Assembly: GCA_026936325.1 (NCBI GenBank)
Contig: JAPTHN010000003.1
Coordinates: forward strand, 82,449,006 to 82,513,005
Direction: 5' to 3'
DNA from: Platynereis dumerilii
Taxonomy: Eukaryota; Annelida; Polychaeta; Phyllodocida; Nereididae
DNA: 64,000 bases
Shown here: positions 1 through 11,055 of the stretch, in pieces
How positions within the stretch are numbered: the stretch's first letter is position 1
Layout of the letters: every line of letters begins with the position of its first letter
Position numbers and translations under genes: made by a program
The notes under the pieces: model-generated
Database searches by the model: none
Told to the model about the DNA's origin: nothing
The model's input: the letters and a program-made list of their open reading frames with translations, nothing else

Positions 1-1106
1 CCCCCTCGGACATGGGGACTTACCCCCTCGGACATGGGGACTTACCCCCTCGGACATGGGGACTTACCCCCTCGGACATGGGGACTTACCCCCGCGGACA
101 TGGGGACTTACCCCCGCGGACATGGGGACTTACCCCCGCGGACATGGGGACTTACCCCCTCGGACATGGGGACTTACCCCCTCGGACATGGGGACTTACC
201 CCCTCGGACATGGGGACTTACCCCCTCGGACATGGGGACTTACCCCCTCGGACATGGGGACTTACCCCCTCGGACATGGGGACTTACCCCCTCGGACATG
301 GGGACTTACCCCCTCGGACATGGGGACTTACCCCCTCGGACATGGGGACTTACCCCCTCGGACATGGGGACTTACCCCCTCGGACATGGGGACTTACCCC
401 CTCGGACATGGGGACTTACCCCCGCGGACATGGGGACTTACCCCCGCGGACATGGGGACTTACCCCCGCGGACATGGGGACTTACCCCAGCGGACATGGG
501 AACTTACCCCCTTGGACATGGGGACTAACCCCTCGGACATGGGGACTTAACCCCTCGGACATGGGGACTTAACCCCTCGGACATGGGGACTTAACCCCTC
601 GGACATGGGGACTTAACCCCTCGGACATGGGGACTTACCCCCTCGGACATGGGGACTTACCCCCTCGGACATGGGGACTTACCCCCGCGGACATGGGGAC
701 TTACCCCCGCGGACATGGGGACTTACCCCCGCGGACATGGGGACTTAACCCCCACACGGGGACTTAACCCCTCGGACATGGGGACTTACCCCCGCGGACA
801 TGGGGACTTACCCCCGCGGACATGGGGACTTAACCCCCACACGGGGACTTAACCCCTCGGACATGGGGACTTACCCCCGCGGACATGGGGACTTACCCCC
901 GCGGACATGGGGACTTACCCCCGCGGACATGGGGACTTACCCCCGCGGACATGGGGACTTACCCCCGCGGACATGGGGACTTACCCCCGCGGACATGGGG
1001 ACTTAACCCCGCGGACATGGGGACTTACCCCCGCGGACATGGGGACTTACCCCCGCGGACACGGGGACTTACCCCCGCGGACACGGGGACTTACCCCCTC
1101 GGACTT
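1..1106. repeat. 22-bp minisatellite array, about 50 units, open at the window edge
   Basis: Tandem units of 22 bp share the core GGACATGGGGACTTACCCC. Two main variants differ at one base, CCCTCGG versus CCCGCGG, and they occur in runs: T-type at the start, G-type near 89-150, T-type to about 418, G-type again to 480, then mixed. A sub-variant with TTAACCCC appears at 540-630 and again with a short CACACGGGG unit at 750-860. The array starts at base 1, so it continues upstream. The unit has no stop in most frames, which produces long but meaningless open frames. It probably lies in an intron of the syntaxin-16 gene. Confidence 0.97.
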
Positions 1107-1690
1107 ACCCCCGGGGGATACCGCAAAGATTGGGGCGCCTCCGGGGGATACCCCATGGGGGATACCTAAAGGGTGGGGGTACCCCTGGGGATACCCTAAA
1201 GGTGGGGGCACCCCAGGGATATCCAAAGGGTGGGGGCACCCCTTGGGGATACCCCTAGGGTGGGAGCAACCCGGGGATACCCCAAGGGTGGGGGTACACC
1301 CAGGGGATACCCCAAGGGTGGCTGCACCCCCGGGGGATACCCCAAGGGTGGGGGCATCCCTGGGGATACCCCAAGGGTGGGGGTACCCCCGCGGGATACC
1401 CAAAGGGTTGGGGCACCCCTGGGGGATACCCCAAGGATGAGGCATCCCTGGGGATACCCCAAGCATGGGGGGTACCCCTGGTATACCCCAAAGGCGGGGG
1501 CACCCCCAGGGGACAGACACCCCAAGGGTGAGGCACCCCTGGGGGATACCCAAAGGGTGGGGCACGCCCGAGGGAAACCCCAAGGGTGGGGGCACCCCGA
1601 GGATATCCAAAGGGTCGGGGCACCCCCGGGGGATCCCAAAGGGAGGGGCCACTTCAGGGGACACCCATAGGTATGGGCTAACCCTAGGGG
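1107..1690. repeat. second G-rich minisatellite, unit about 28-30 bp
   Basis: Diverged tandem units follow the pattern GGGGATACCCCAAGGGTGGG plus GGCACCCC. They abut the 22-bp array directly and are less homogeneous than it. The + strand has many runs of three to five G separated by short spacers, so G-quadruplex potential is high. The array ends at about 1690, where ordinary AT-rich sequence begins. Open frames on both strands are products of the repeat. Confidence 0.93.
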
Positions 1691-2096
1691 TCAAAGTTTT
1701 TATGACTTACAGCAAACACTATCTGTCTTGCAATCACTGCTGACCCCCTGCTCGTAATGCTCCCATCTAGTATATTTCACCAAATATTCATTCCTAAATC
1801 AAAGCAACGCCTCATTGAGAGATCCCTACCAAAAATTATTTAGTTCAAGACGAGTCAAATAGAATCTATTTATTTTGCTAGCAGAGATACTTTTGTGCAT
1901 CTCATGCACTCCATTCTAGTTTTTGCCTACAGTTAATTTGTTTACAGATTTTGGTCAAGGTAGAAAATTTTGTGCATGATTTTTAATAAACTCTCAACTT
2001 CTCAAGTATTTCCATGGATAATTTCCGTGGATAAGTGTACCATAATATTATATATTTAAATTTAAATTGATGTGTCTTTCTGCTCCAAACTTGCAG
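1691..2096. other. intron sequence upstream of syntaxin-16 penultimate exon
   Basis: AT-rich sequence with no coding or repeat signal that I can support. It ends in the acceptor TTGCAG at 2091-2096. Confidence 0.6.
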
Positions 2097-2240
2097 GGGT
2101 TTTCCCAAAAACAGCTTCACATGCTAGAAGACAATTCTCAATTAGTCGAACAGCGAGACAAGGAGATCAACCAGGTGCTGCGCTCTATCCACGACCTGAA
2201 CGACATTTTCAAAGATCTCGCCAGTATGATTGTTGACCAG
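2097..2240 (+). CDS. STX16: syntaxin-16 SNARE-domain exon (penultimate)
   Basis: This 48-codon exon is bounded by TTGCAG and GTGCGT, phase 0 at both ends. It begins GFSQKQLHMLEDNSQLVEQR and continues with the heptad-rich Qa-SNARE helix (EINQVLRSIHDLNDIFKDLA, then SMIVDQ). The order matches syntaxin-16, a Qa-SNARE of the trans-Golgi network for endosome-to-TGN retrograde fusion. The zero-layer glutamine expected of a Qa-SNARE lies in this helix. The frame is open a little upstream of the acceptor, but the homology starts at the splice site. Earlier exons are not in the window; they should lie upstream of the minisatellite. Confidence 0.9.
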
Positions 2241-2946
2241 GTGCGTTTATTATTATTTAGGGGGCAACCATTTAATTTCCAGGGGGGCCTGGAGTTTTCC
2301 TATGCAGGAAATTATTTATTTCACGACAACGGCGGCAGTATTTATTATTTATTCATGACGACGGCGGCAGTATTTATTTATTTCAAGTGGGCAAAGTCCT
2401 CGAAAATTCTTTCCTAAATCAAGCAACACCTTATTAAGAATACCCCTGGCACTGGTGCAGTAATAATTTATTTCAAGACTGAAGGGAAAGAAATTAATTA
2501 TTTCACCAAAACTGAGCAAGAAACTATGGTTATTTAAAAAAACTCCCGAGCCCCTCCCCCTTGAGATTAAATGGTCACCCCTTATGAAAAAATGCTGCTT
2601 TCTCTTCTGTAAACTATGTTCCAACAGGACTGTATTTATCTTATTGCATTGCAAAGTTCGCTGAATTAAAAATAACATGTTTGTATTAAGTCTGCTTGGT
2701 TTATACAGCTTTAAGATTATATGGCGTTTTACTTAGTGTGATGATGTTTTTGTAATTTGTATGAATTATTATTAAGTACTGATGCTGTTTAAGTTAATTC
2801 ACAAAATTTGATATAAGGCTTAAAGGTTAAAGTGTTCCTTTGGCCACATATTAAATTTGATTTATTGTTAATTTGTTTGACTCCGTAGAAAGAAATTAAA
2901 AAAGTTCTTGCGTTTTCATTATTGTAGTTTTCTTGTTCTTTTTCAG

Positions 2947-3129
2947 GGCACAATTTTAGACAGAATAGACTTTAACATCGAACAAACGTCGGTGAGAGTG
3001 GAGAAGGGGTTGGGTCACTTACAGTCTGCAGCGAAATATCAAAAGAAAAATAGGAAAATGCTTTGTATATTGATTTTATTCATTGTTTGTATAATTATGA
3101 TAATCATTCTTGTCGCAACTAAAAGTTGA
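2947..3129 (+). CDS. STX16: syntaxin-16 terminal exon with C-terminal membrane anchor
   Basis: The acceptor TTTCAG at 2941-2946 joins in phase 0 to the previous exon, giving ...VDQ/GTILDRIDFNIEQTSV. The rest is the SNARE C-terminal half, a basic juxtamembrane stretch (AAKYQKKNRKM), a hydrophobic tail anchor of about 20 residues (LCILILFIVCIIMIIILVAT) and the end KS-stop. Vertebrate syntaxin-16 has the same GTxLDRIDxNxEQ and KYQKKNRKML signatures, so the assignment is strong. The intron at 2241-2946 is 706 bp. It contains AT-rich sequence and a short near-duplicated ACGACGGCGGCAGTATTTAT at 2324-2375. Confidence 0.93.
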   Translation, partial: GTILDRIDFNIEQTSVRVEKGLGHLQSAAKYQKKNRKMLCILILFIVCIIMIIILVATKS

Positions 3130-3306
3130 TACATTTCGTTTACTTCTAAAATTCCAATTATTGATTGTATATATATATATCTATATTATGTATTTAAGAC
3201 TTCTTCCGTTGGTAACTGTTGATAGATGTAAAGTTGGTGAAAGGCCAATGAAAGCATTAATTATTGTGTTCGCAGATTGACTTTGTGTTGTTCGGCTGGT
3301 TCGAAA

Positions 3307-3312
3307 AATAAA
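3307..3312 (+). terminator. candidate poly(A) signal of syntaxin-16
   Basis: AATAAA lies 178 bp after the stop codon, the first canonical hexamer after the gene. It is a sequence match only. Confidence 0.45.
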
Positions 3313-3960
3313 TTCATGGGAATATATGAAATTGTAACAAATACAAATTTGGTCATGTTGATTCAATTTTCGAAGAAGAGCTACCCTGCTTTGTCAGTTC
3401 GTTGTGATCGTCGCTATATCATGATTATGCAATTTCCTGTTTCTGGAATTTCCAGCTGTAAAAAATGGTCTGTGGTTAAGACCATGCGGAGTTTTCAGTA
3501 TCAATCTTGCTCTGGCCTGCAAGGTCCAGCAAGGGTCAAGGTTTGTAGCTTCTGAATTCTTTATCAATTATAATTGTCAATTTATTGATAGTTTGTGGAG
3601 AAATTTATTCAAGTGGAATTGGAAATTGGACTACTTAAGCTTAGGTCGCTCTCAGGATTGCTTGGGAGGCAATGAGTCGCTGTGCAGAACATACATCGGA
3701 CACAGGTCTACATATAAATGAGGCCTGCAATCTGATGGTCACAATCAAGATGGGTGCTTGTTGCCCGTATTGGCCTATATCGGTTTCATTTTGTCTGTCG
3801 AATTAGAATTTTCTGTGACCTCCGGGAATAGTTTTAATATTTTTGACAGAAGATTTTTCTCAGTTTCTCTGCAGGTGTCAAGGTGGTGAATAGTTTTCCT
3901 ATAGGCTGGGGGTGGGGGGCAACCTGCTGGGAGACCACTCCTGCAGTCTGGGGAGGGGTT
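3313..3960. other. intergenic or 5'-flank sequence, no gene seen
   Basis: No supported exon or repeat. An untranslated first exon of the zinc-finger gene could lie here or further on, but nothing marks it. Confidence 0.5.
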
Positions 3961-4173
3961 CAGTGGTGTCACTATGATTTATTTTTCGGGGGGGGCAAGG
4001 CCGTTCAATGGGGGTGTGTGATTGAAATGACCTATGGAACAGTGGGTTAAGCTAAAAATTAGGGGAGCAGAGGGGGGGGGGGGGCTCATGAATTTCAGGG
4101 GGGCACCGCCTCCCCCAAGTCCAAGGAGACTCAGCTAGCAGACTGCTAGCCCCCCCCCCTGGTGACGTCACTG
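3961..4173. mobile_element. short MITE with CAGTG..GTCAC ends and G-runs
   Basis: The left end CAGTGGTGTCAC is matched in inverted form by GGTGACGTCACTG at the right end, and both ends are followed inward by long G runs (C runs on the other side). The 213-bp interior is noncoding. CAGTGRYGTMAC plus G-rich ends are common in invertebrate non-autonomous elements. No clear target duplication is seen, so the superfamily is open. Confidence 0.5.
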
Positions 4174-4796
4174 CCTGCCTTGATAAAAAAAAAGGCCACT
4201 GGAAGCCTGTTAATTAAAAAATATACCACTGGAGCCTGTTTTGAAATATTCTAGTCAAGAGACTGCACATTTTAACTCAGCCAAATTTTTCCATTTTGCT
4301 GGTTCTGCTGCCACCTGTCCACGTTTTACTTCTGGATCTGACATTTCGTTGGCAGAACAGCTTCCGGTTTTGAGAACGGCGGTCGAGTTTGGAAAGGTTT
4401 GTTCCATTTTCTGGTAAATTAAACAATTGTGGGGGCTTATCATGTGCAATATCTTAACTCAAGGAACTAACTAAAGTATAGAAAGATAGCTTGTTTTTCT
4501 TAAGTAGTTGAAATAGTACATTAAGTTCGTTTTAACCCTGTGAACAGTGGAGGAAGCAGGGCCAAGCTAGGAGGGGTGGGGGAGGTGTGTGCTGTCAACA
4601 AAGTCCTACACTGAGAAAACCAACTTGTCGACACATGCATGCCATCAGCTACTAAAAGTAGGTGACAGAATATCCTATTGGTATCAGTACATCCCTAGTT
4701 TCATGTAGATTTTTAGTACCAATTGGCAATTCCCCCCCCCCCGGTTCCATGGGGAATCCATGCAGACTTTTAGTGCCCCCCTAATTTTACAGTGTA
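4174..4796. other. noncoding spacer
   Basis: No coding signal. It contains C and G homopolymer runs at 4733-4742 and ordinary AT-rich sequence. Confidence 0.5.
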
Positions 4797-5108
4797 CGGT
4801 CAACTAGGCGACAAACCCGCCAAGCGACACCAATCAATTTCAACTAGGTGACAAGAAATTTTGGAATTAGATACCAGAACAAACTAGGTGACAAACAGTT
4901 CCAACTAGGACTAGGTGACACACATTCACACAGCACTTCCAACTAGGTGACACAAGTTCACAAACTACATCCAACTAGAGGTGACAATGCATTTCCTGCT
5001 TGAATACAATTGCAAGTGATCTGTAGCCTGGTTGGTGTCTGTACTAAAATATGTGTCACCTAGATGGTATCTGGAAAAAAGGTTGTCACCTGGCTGTCCA
5101 AAAAGGGG

Positions 5109-5240
5109 GGACGGTCAAAACGGCCAAAATCAAGACGGCCAATTATCCAGGACGGCCAATTATCCAGGACGGCCACTTTCAATGACGGCCACCAGGGGGG
5201 ACGGCCACTTTCAATGACGGCCACCACCCAAAACGGCCAA
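5109..5240. repeat. ACGGCCA array, left inner tier
   Basis: About nine copies of ACGGCCA or ACGGTCA in the same orientation at 15-17 bp spacing. Two near-identical blocks are present: one repeats AATTATCCAGG, the other ACTTTCAATG. It faces an inverted array at 7108-7228. Confidence 0.85.
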
Positions 5241-7107
5241 AACAATTATTTCAGTCATGTAGTTTGGTTTTTTTTGCATGATTACAGACTGAACAGTTTA
5301 ATATTACTTTAGGCCTGGTGTTGGATAATATATGTTTTAATGTAGCGCAAAAAAAAAAAATGTAGCAGTTTATTGCGTGATTTCCAGACAAATGTAGCAA
5401 AAACATTTTCTAGACATAAACAAAGTCTGCATTTGTTGCATTTAATTAGCTATGACTTTTTATGAAAAGTTGGCCAGATAATATTTTCTTCGGTGTACTT
5501 TAAATATTGTGTTTATTTATTTTTCTTTTTAATTCTTGAGAAATTTCACCCCATTGATAACCATTTAATATTGTTTATTGTCAAAGCTTTAGATTAATTT
5601 GTTTTCTGAACATGAATTGAATTCTTGGTTGTAAATTGTATAACTCCTCAAAATACTGTAATAAAGCAGGTGAAATTATAATTACTTGCTTGAAATTAAT
5701 TGGATGGACAACTTACAAGCCCATTGTTTTAAGGTGTGAATGCATTGCCTTTGTTGTTTCAATTGAGTAAATCATTACGTAATTAGGACTAATTAAAGCA
5801 AACGTGTCAAGTTTTTTTTAGAAAGCAGTGTATTCAACGATAGAACTATTTATGTCAATTATGTGCAGCCAAATGAAATTAACAGAATAAATTCAAATTA
5901 AAGGGACAACGAATTAATTATTTTGAAAATAAAAATAAAATTGTTTTCCTGCCTGGCTGGGTTAACCTTAATTTTATAGGTCTAATCCCCATGACATAAT
6001 ACTTTTCTCACAATCATTGAAAAATGTGAAAAAAATTTTTTTTTTGTTTCTGGGAGAGAATTTGCATGTTGTATGCATTAAATACCCAAGATGTGTTTTT
6101 TTTGGGGGGGTCTAAATGCTCTGAGAAAGTTGAACTGACGAAAATTAAAAAATATCTGTTTTCATTGCCAAAAATTCGTTGAAGCCACATATATGTATTG
6201 GAAGATCATCACGGCAGATTAGGCCCTAATACAAAATTTAAAAAAATTTAAAAAATCAAGAAATGGGTTTTCGTTCGTCTAACAACATTTTCAGAATCGG
6301 GATTTTTTGGCCTTTCTGTCAATCTTTGTTTTATCACAATATATTATTTCATTGCCGAGAATTCGTTGAAAACGCAAATAAAGAAGATAGGCCTACATGA
6401 AGGCCCATTCGTGACCCAAACTAGGCCGATATTATATGCAAAACTAGTAACATACATAGGCCTAGGTAATTACGAATCTGTGATATAAATAGAAATTCAC
6501 AAACTTTATGTGTTCATTTGAATTCAATTCCAACAAAAAATTTGGATTGAAATCCTAAAAAAAAATTTGTCTAAGTTGAGCGGATTGGGGCCCTTTTGGC
6601 CAACAAATTTTGTAAAAACATCAGCATGACATTCCTTTTGTGGTTATGCAATTTTTCCAAATTTGTAACCAGTCTCTAAATATATATAGTTATCCTGTAT
6701 TAAGCAAAAAACAAATATGAGCTAATATGCGTCGGGGGGAAAAAATGTCCTCTTGCTGAGATAGGACCTTCCAACTTAAAACCAGAAAAGATTCAAAAGT
6801 GTGGCATGAAATTTGAAATAAAAGGCCTCTGTCCCCAGATTTGTTAGTATATATCACCTTGATTACACTTAATTTATTGTAGATGGCTGACAGGCTTTCT
6901 ACAATCACTTGATTGAACACATCGCTAATTACAATTCAAGAGATTTAATTGCTAATGTGTAAGGATTCCAAGAATGCAAAGAAGGAAAATATATAATGCA
7001 AAAGACGATTCCAATTTATGAAATATCAATTTTCAAATGCTATCTGTGACTTATAGTTAAGCTTTGCATGTTTCTGGGCCTATGAATGACATATAATTAT
7101 ATTATTG

Positions 7108-7228
7108 GCCGTTTTGGGGGTTGGCCGTCCTAAATTTGGCCGTTTTGGGCATTGGCCGTCCTAAATTTGGCCGTTCTGGTTAGTGGCCGTCGTAGAATTG
7201 GCCGTTTTGGGTGTTGGCCGTTATGACT
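7108..7228. repeat. TGGCCGT array, right inner tier
   Basis: About eight copies of TTGGCCGT alternating with TTTTGGG and CCTAAATT spacers, the inverted counterpart of 5109-5240. It ends GGCCGTTATGACTGTA, which resembles a transposon terminus next to TA. Confidence 0.85.
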
Positions 7229-7367
7229 GTACTCCCCAAAAAGTGTAGCCTAGTTGGTAGAAGTTTGTCACCTGGTTGGTTGTCGCCTAGTTGGTAGTGT
7301 TGTAGCCTAGCTGTCTGTCGCCTAGTTGACCGGCAATCATAATTTACACTTATTTCTTGTTTTGCAG

Positions 7368-7566
7368 ATGAAGCCCCACTCCTCTAATGTGAAGAGCATT
7401 GATGAAATCCAAGGCTACAAGTGTGGGAAGGAAAGGTGTGTCTGCAGCTCTGGAAACAAACTTCACTGCCCGCTGTGCGACCTCAGTCGTTTGGCCGCCC
7501 TCACTCCCACCAGACTGCAGGGCCACATCAATGCCGTTCATTGGAATCACAAATTCTGCTATAAAG
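7368..7566 (+). CDS. multi-zinc-finger protein, exon 1 of those visible
   Basis: The exon follows TTTGCAG and opens with an ATG directly at the splice junction; it ends at AAAG/GTATTG in phase 1. It encodes about 66 residues with a C2H2-like unit (HCPLCDLSRL, then LQGHINAVH) preceded by a cysteine cluster, KCGKERCVCSSGNKLHCPLC. Since the ATG abuts an acceptor, either the upstream exon is untranslated or this methionine is internal and earlier coding exons are missed. The gene was not matched to a named orthologue. It is likely a nuclear DNA-binding protein by its finger content. Confidence 0.75.
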
Positions 7567-7793
7567 GTATTGCTTGCAGTTGATAATTTATCAACATCAT
7601 CAGTTGTTGACACTTGTTACTAAATTTGTGACTCTTGGTCATTTTAATCGCTGGAAAAATTATTTGTGGTTGACATGACGTTGAACAATATATCCTCCAG
7701 AGCTCTCCAGGCTTTGCTCACATAATGTAGGAAAACAGGATAGCTTGTTTTTGTCGCTGTTAATTCTCATGATTGGTTGGTTCTATAAGTTAT

Positions 7794-9084
7794 GACAGGC
7801 TTCAAGATCTTAGTCAGGAGTTACTGCCACAAGTGTGAAAAAATTCTTGATGCCACAAAAACTTATCATAGATTCTAAAATATATTCTATCTTGTGTAAA
7901 AAATTGTGCTCTTTCTGATGGTGACCTTTTTAAGTGTCTTTATAATGATCTCAAGTTGTTATCTTACCATTTAAGTGAAAAAACGTGCGAAAAATGCTCA
8001 TTTTCGGTGACACATTTTTCAGACATCGAAGTTTGACTGTCTCTCTCTTTATAGATTTCAAAGTTTCATGATTATTGAAGGTACCATGACTTTCCCTATT
8101 GTCCAAAGTTTAAAATGGCATCCAATTTTTGTAATTTGCACCAATATATGCGGGTCTGTGAACAGAATATTGAAACAAAGTCAAGTGACAAAAGTAAAAA
8201 GAATTTATTAAAATGGGATGAAGCTCCTATTTGATTATTATTTTTTCAATGTCAGTGAGATGTTTATGGACATGAATTATATATCAATGTGTTCGGAAGG
8301 ACCAGATGAAGGCAACAGACTACATAAAAATGTCCTTGCTTTGCGTATTTAGGATCATACATACAAAACATGAAGCCGCTGCTTTTCACTTCTGGATGTG
8401 TGAAAAAAATATGTCATTTTTCTAAATAACTTGCATTTCGTCAATTTTTGTCATACAGGTCTGAAAGTCAAACTCGTTATGCGCAGATAGTTACATTAAA
8501 ACGAGTTTGTGTTAATTTTTCAATATCTGCCTCCATAAAAAAATGCAAGTTATTTAGAATTTTATTTCTGAAAACGGTAATTCCTTGGTTTTGGTTAAAC
8601 TTATTGGAAATATAGGTTGTTGGTACTCAAAATGAAGCTTAGTTTCTGCTGAGATTGATGGTGTAAAAATTATTCCTGTGCAATGAATACTAAGCGAAAT
8701 ATAAGAAACCGCGACTTAGCACCACAAAATGTTTGTCATTTCAACCAAAAATTCATACCCATGTAGTCATCGCATTTTTTTATGGATCGTCATAGAATTC
8801 AAGTATATTTATTAGTGGTATTAGAGCAGCTTTATTACTGAAGCCACAGACCTACAGAAAAATTTATAATATTGTAGGGGTATCTAGTGCGCCCCACTGG
8901 GGGGGGGGGGGCTTTACAAATAGGGGTGTAACTTCCAAAAGAAAAGAGTGGTTGCATTTTTTTCTTCAAAATTGAATTCCTGAGAAAATTTTACAAAAGA
9001 TAGGCTGAAATTGGAATAAATTTTGTGTAAGATAGAAAGTGGTGAGTTTGGCAGTAATTCCTGACCAAGATCTTGAAGCCTGTC
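7794..9084. mobile_element. 1.3-kb MITE-like element with TTAT target duplication, in zinc-finger intron 1
   Basis: Inverted ends of about 36 bp start GACAGGCTTCAAGATCTT at 7794 and mirror AAGATCTTGAAGCCTGTC ending at 9084, with two or three mismatches further in. TTAT flanks both sides (7790-7793 and 9085-9088). The interior is noncoding and AT-rich and holds a nested hairpin at 8421-8560. The superfamily is not settled; a 4-bp duplication limits the choices. Confidence 0.8.
8421..8560. repeat. nested hairpin inside the intron-1 element
   Basis: CTAAATAACTTGCATTT at about 8421 pairs with AAATGCAAGTTATTTAG at about 8543. Within the loop, CAAACTCGTT pairs with AACGAGTTTG. The nested stems make a cruciform-like centre. 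Confidence 0.75.
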
Positions 9085-9305
9085 TTATGTTATTATTAAT
9101 ACAGCAGGGACTTTGGAGGGTTGAAATGTCACATCAGCCAATAATGTAAACCGGCATTTTCCATTGAACAATGTTTTCATGAATGTTCAAGTTTAATTCT
9201 TGATCATAATGCATTGATCAGTATTAGTGACTCAACACAAATACACAATCACAATTGAAGTTATTGGTTGGTGCAATTAATATACTATAGATTTTTTTTT
9301 TTCAG
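9085..9305. other. remainder of zinc-finger intron 1
   Basis: AT-rich, no feature beyond the polypyrimidine tract and acceptor at its end. Confidence 0.6.
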
Positions 9306-10171
9306 ATCTGTATATTCTCTGCTGTAATCTTGACTGTGATACAGGGAGTCACTTCCATTGCCCACGATGCAATTCCGTACATTCCCGACTTTCTCGCATC
9401 AAGCAACATATGGAAAACTGCGCTATCCCACCAGATGTTGACATTGTGATACCTCACTATTCAAATGATCATTCTAAAACTGAAATTGCTGCTGTTGTGC
9501 CATCTGGTGGTGTCGGTAAATTAGAGGCGACACCTGGTGAATTTTTGCTGACGTCAATAAATTCCGGAGAATCTTGTACAGCAGAAAGAACAATGAATGA
9601 GGTTGATATTAACACAGAATCAGTGGTGATACAAGACTCTAATATCGTCACGCAAGGTCCGAATGGTGCTGATGAAGGGACTGTTTATATAATTCAAAAT
9701 GAGCATGTTGAATCTCTCGATCCCTCAGTTATGGAAGCAATCCAGCAATCTCAAGTGGGAGTAATCCCGAACGTTGACAGTACATTGAATAATACTTCCA
9801 ATAATTCATTAAATAATTCATTACAAAATTCATTAAGTAACAATGAAGCAACCACTCAGTCGAATGGCTTGACCTACGAAGTTGTAGACTCCACAGAACT
9901 CGAAGCAAACCCCGAAAACGTCGTCATGTACATAGACGAAGCAGAACTCAATGATGGTATGATAGAGAAACTGCAAGGCGGACATTTTATTGTGCAATCA
10001 GAAGAAAACGGTGAACAAGTAGTTTTGTTGACGATCCCTGAGGAACAGAAGGAGAGTGAAGGGCAACAAAGTGAACAATCGGGAGTTGATGTGGACGGCA
10101 TGGATTCTGGTGGACCAGCTCCTGAGGCTGATGATTCTTCAAATTTGCGAGACAAACTTGGACAATTTTAC
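9306..10171 (+). CDS. multi-zinc-finger protein, exon 2 (acidic, Asn/Ser-rich)
   Basis: The acceptor is a pyrimidine run plus CAG at 9301-9305, and the donor is GTAAGT at 10172. The phase-1 join gives D-LYILCCNLDCDTGSHFHCP, followed by a finger-like unit ending in HMENC. This repeats the layout of exon 1: paired cysteines, then xFHCPxC. The remaining 250 or so residues are low-complexity and acidic, with a run of Asn/Ser repeats (NNTSNNSLNNSLQNSLSNN), glutamine-rich parts and many Val/Ile plus Glu/Asp stretches, as in transactivation regions. The exon ends in phase 0. Confidence 0.85.
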
Positions 10172-10551
10172 GTAAGTGCAAAATGTGAATGGGATAGAAT
10201 GGGCTCTTTTGACTGTTAGACATTTTTATTAACATTGAAAAAGAATTAGGTTAATTTAAATCTGGATTGTAAAAAGTTCACAATTGGTTTTGTTGATGAT
10301 TTTGCATAAGAGAATTGTATTGTCCTACCTGTTACAGAAATTAAGGCACTAAATATTGCAATGAGTTGGGAAAGGCACCCAAAAAATCAGTGGACAACAT
10401 ACGTTTTAAGTCTGAATCTCTTAAATAGTGGTGGAGCTTTTGCATCATAGAACAAAATTAAATGTCCATTCAATAGTTGAATTGACAAAGTGTTGGTTAG
10501 TTAGGAATATAATCATTTGCAGTAACAAAGTGATTTCTTTCCTGATTTCAG

Positions 10552-10720
10552 CATGAGTCCTTCTTGAAGAGCTATGCAGATCTGACATCAATGTATAGCC
10601 AACAGGGAAATGCATTCTATTGCTCGCTTTGTGATGAGGAAGATTTGAGTTTTGAAGGAGTTGACCAGTTGCATTCTCACCTCGAAAAGTTACACTGGAA
10701 CATGAGGATAGATCTAGCAG
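10552..10720 (+). CDS. multi-zinc-finger protein, exon 3
   Basis: The acceptor is TGATTTCAG and the donor is CAG/GTTAGT; the start is phase 0 and the end phase 1. The 56 codons include a C2H2 unit with a long loop: YCSLCDEEDLSFEGVDQLHS, then HLEKLH. It has no named match. Confidence 0.8.
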
Positions 10721-10939
10721 GTTAGTGGTAAGCATTAGCATATAACACTCTATTGGGAGTCTCGATACTCTCTCTTGCTTAGGATACTGTTGTTTGGTAA
10801 CCATCTAGTGCAATTTGTACGCAGCCGGTTACTCTTCTTGATACTGCTTCCTAGCTGATACTGTAGGTCTATGCTTGGCAATTAAAGTCCTTTCACATGA
10901 GGAGTCAGTAGTCTCTGTCCAGGGTTGACAAAAAGGCAG

Positions 10940-11055
10940 CCGTAAACTTTTTTAGGCACGGCATCTGCCTTAAACTGCCGTAAACTGCCTTAAAGTGGTA
11001 AAAACCGCCTTTTACTGCCTTAAACAGCCTTTTACTCCTAATCAGCCTTAAATTG
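10940..11055. repeat. degenerate CTGCCTTAAA short repeat in intron 3
   Basis: The motif TGCCTTAAA, TGCCGTAAA or GCCTTTTACT recurs about nine times in 115 bp. It is a small degenerate tandem or subterminal array; no matching inverted partner was seen nearby. Confidence 0.6.

Larger units (their letters stand above)
4797..7332. mobile_element. 2.5-kb non-autonomous DNA transposon with two tiers of subterminal motif arrays
   Basis: The ends are a 12-bp perfect inverted pair, CGGTCAACTAGG at 4797 and CCTAGTTGACCG ending at 7332, extending with mismatch to GCGACA. The outer tier repeats AACTAGGTGACA and variants at about 4803, 4853, 4883, 4908, 4943 and 4975 on the left. Reverse-oriented copies (GTCACCTAG, TGTCGCCTAG, TAGCCTAGTTGG) lie near 5053 and 5087 and at 7245-7325 on the right. 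The inner tier repeats ACGGCCA at the left (5109-5240) and TGGCCGT at the right (7108-7228). Between them lie about 1.85 kb of AT-rich noncoding DNA. The inner tier may be a separate element nested in the outer one. There is no transposase frame. The element ends only 35 bp before the first zinc-finger exon. Confidence 0.78.

Noticed and set aside
12-1694. Long open frames on both strands (such as 12-572, 907-1440 and 1047-1694)
   Set aside because: They are read through minisatellite units in several frames at once. The peptides are repeats of the DNA unit, with no start context or splice signal.
5032-5312. Small proteins from open frames in the ACGGCCA array
   Set aside because: Overlapping frames on both strands come from the motif repeat; no coding signal.
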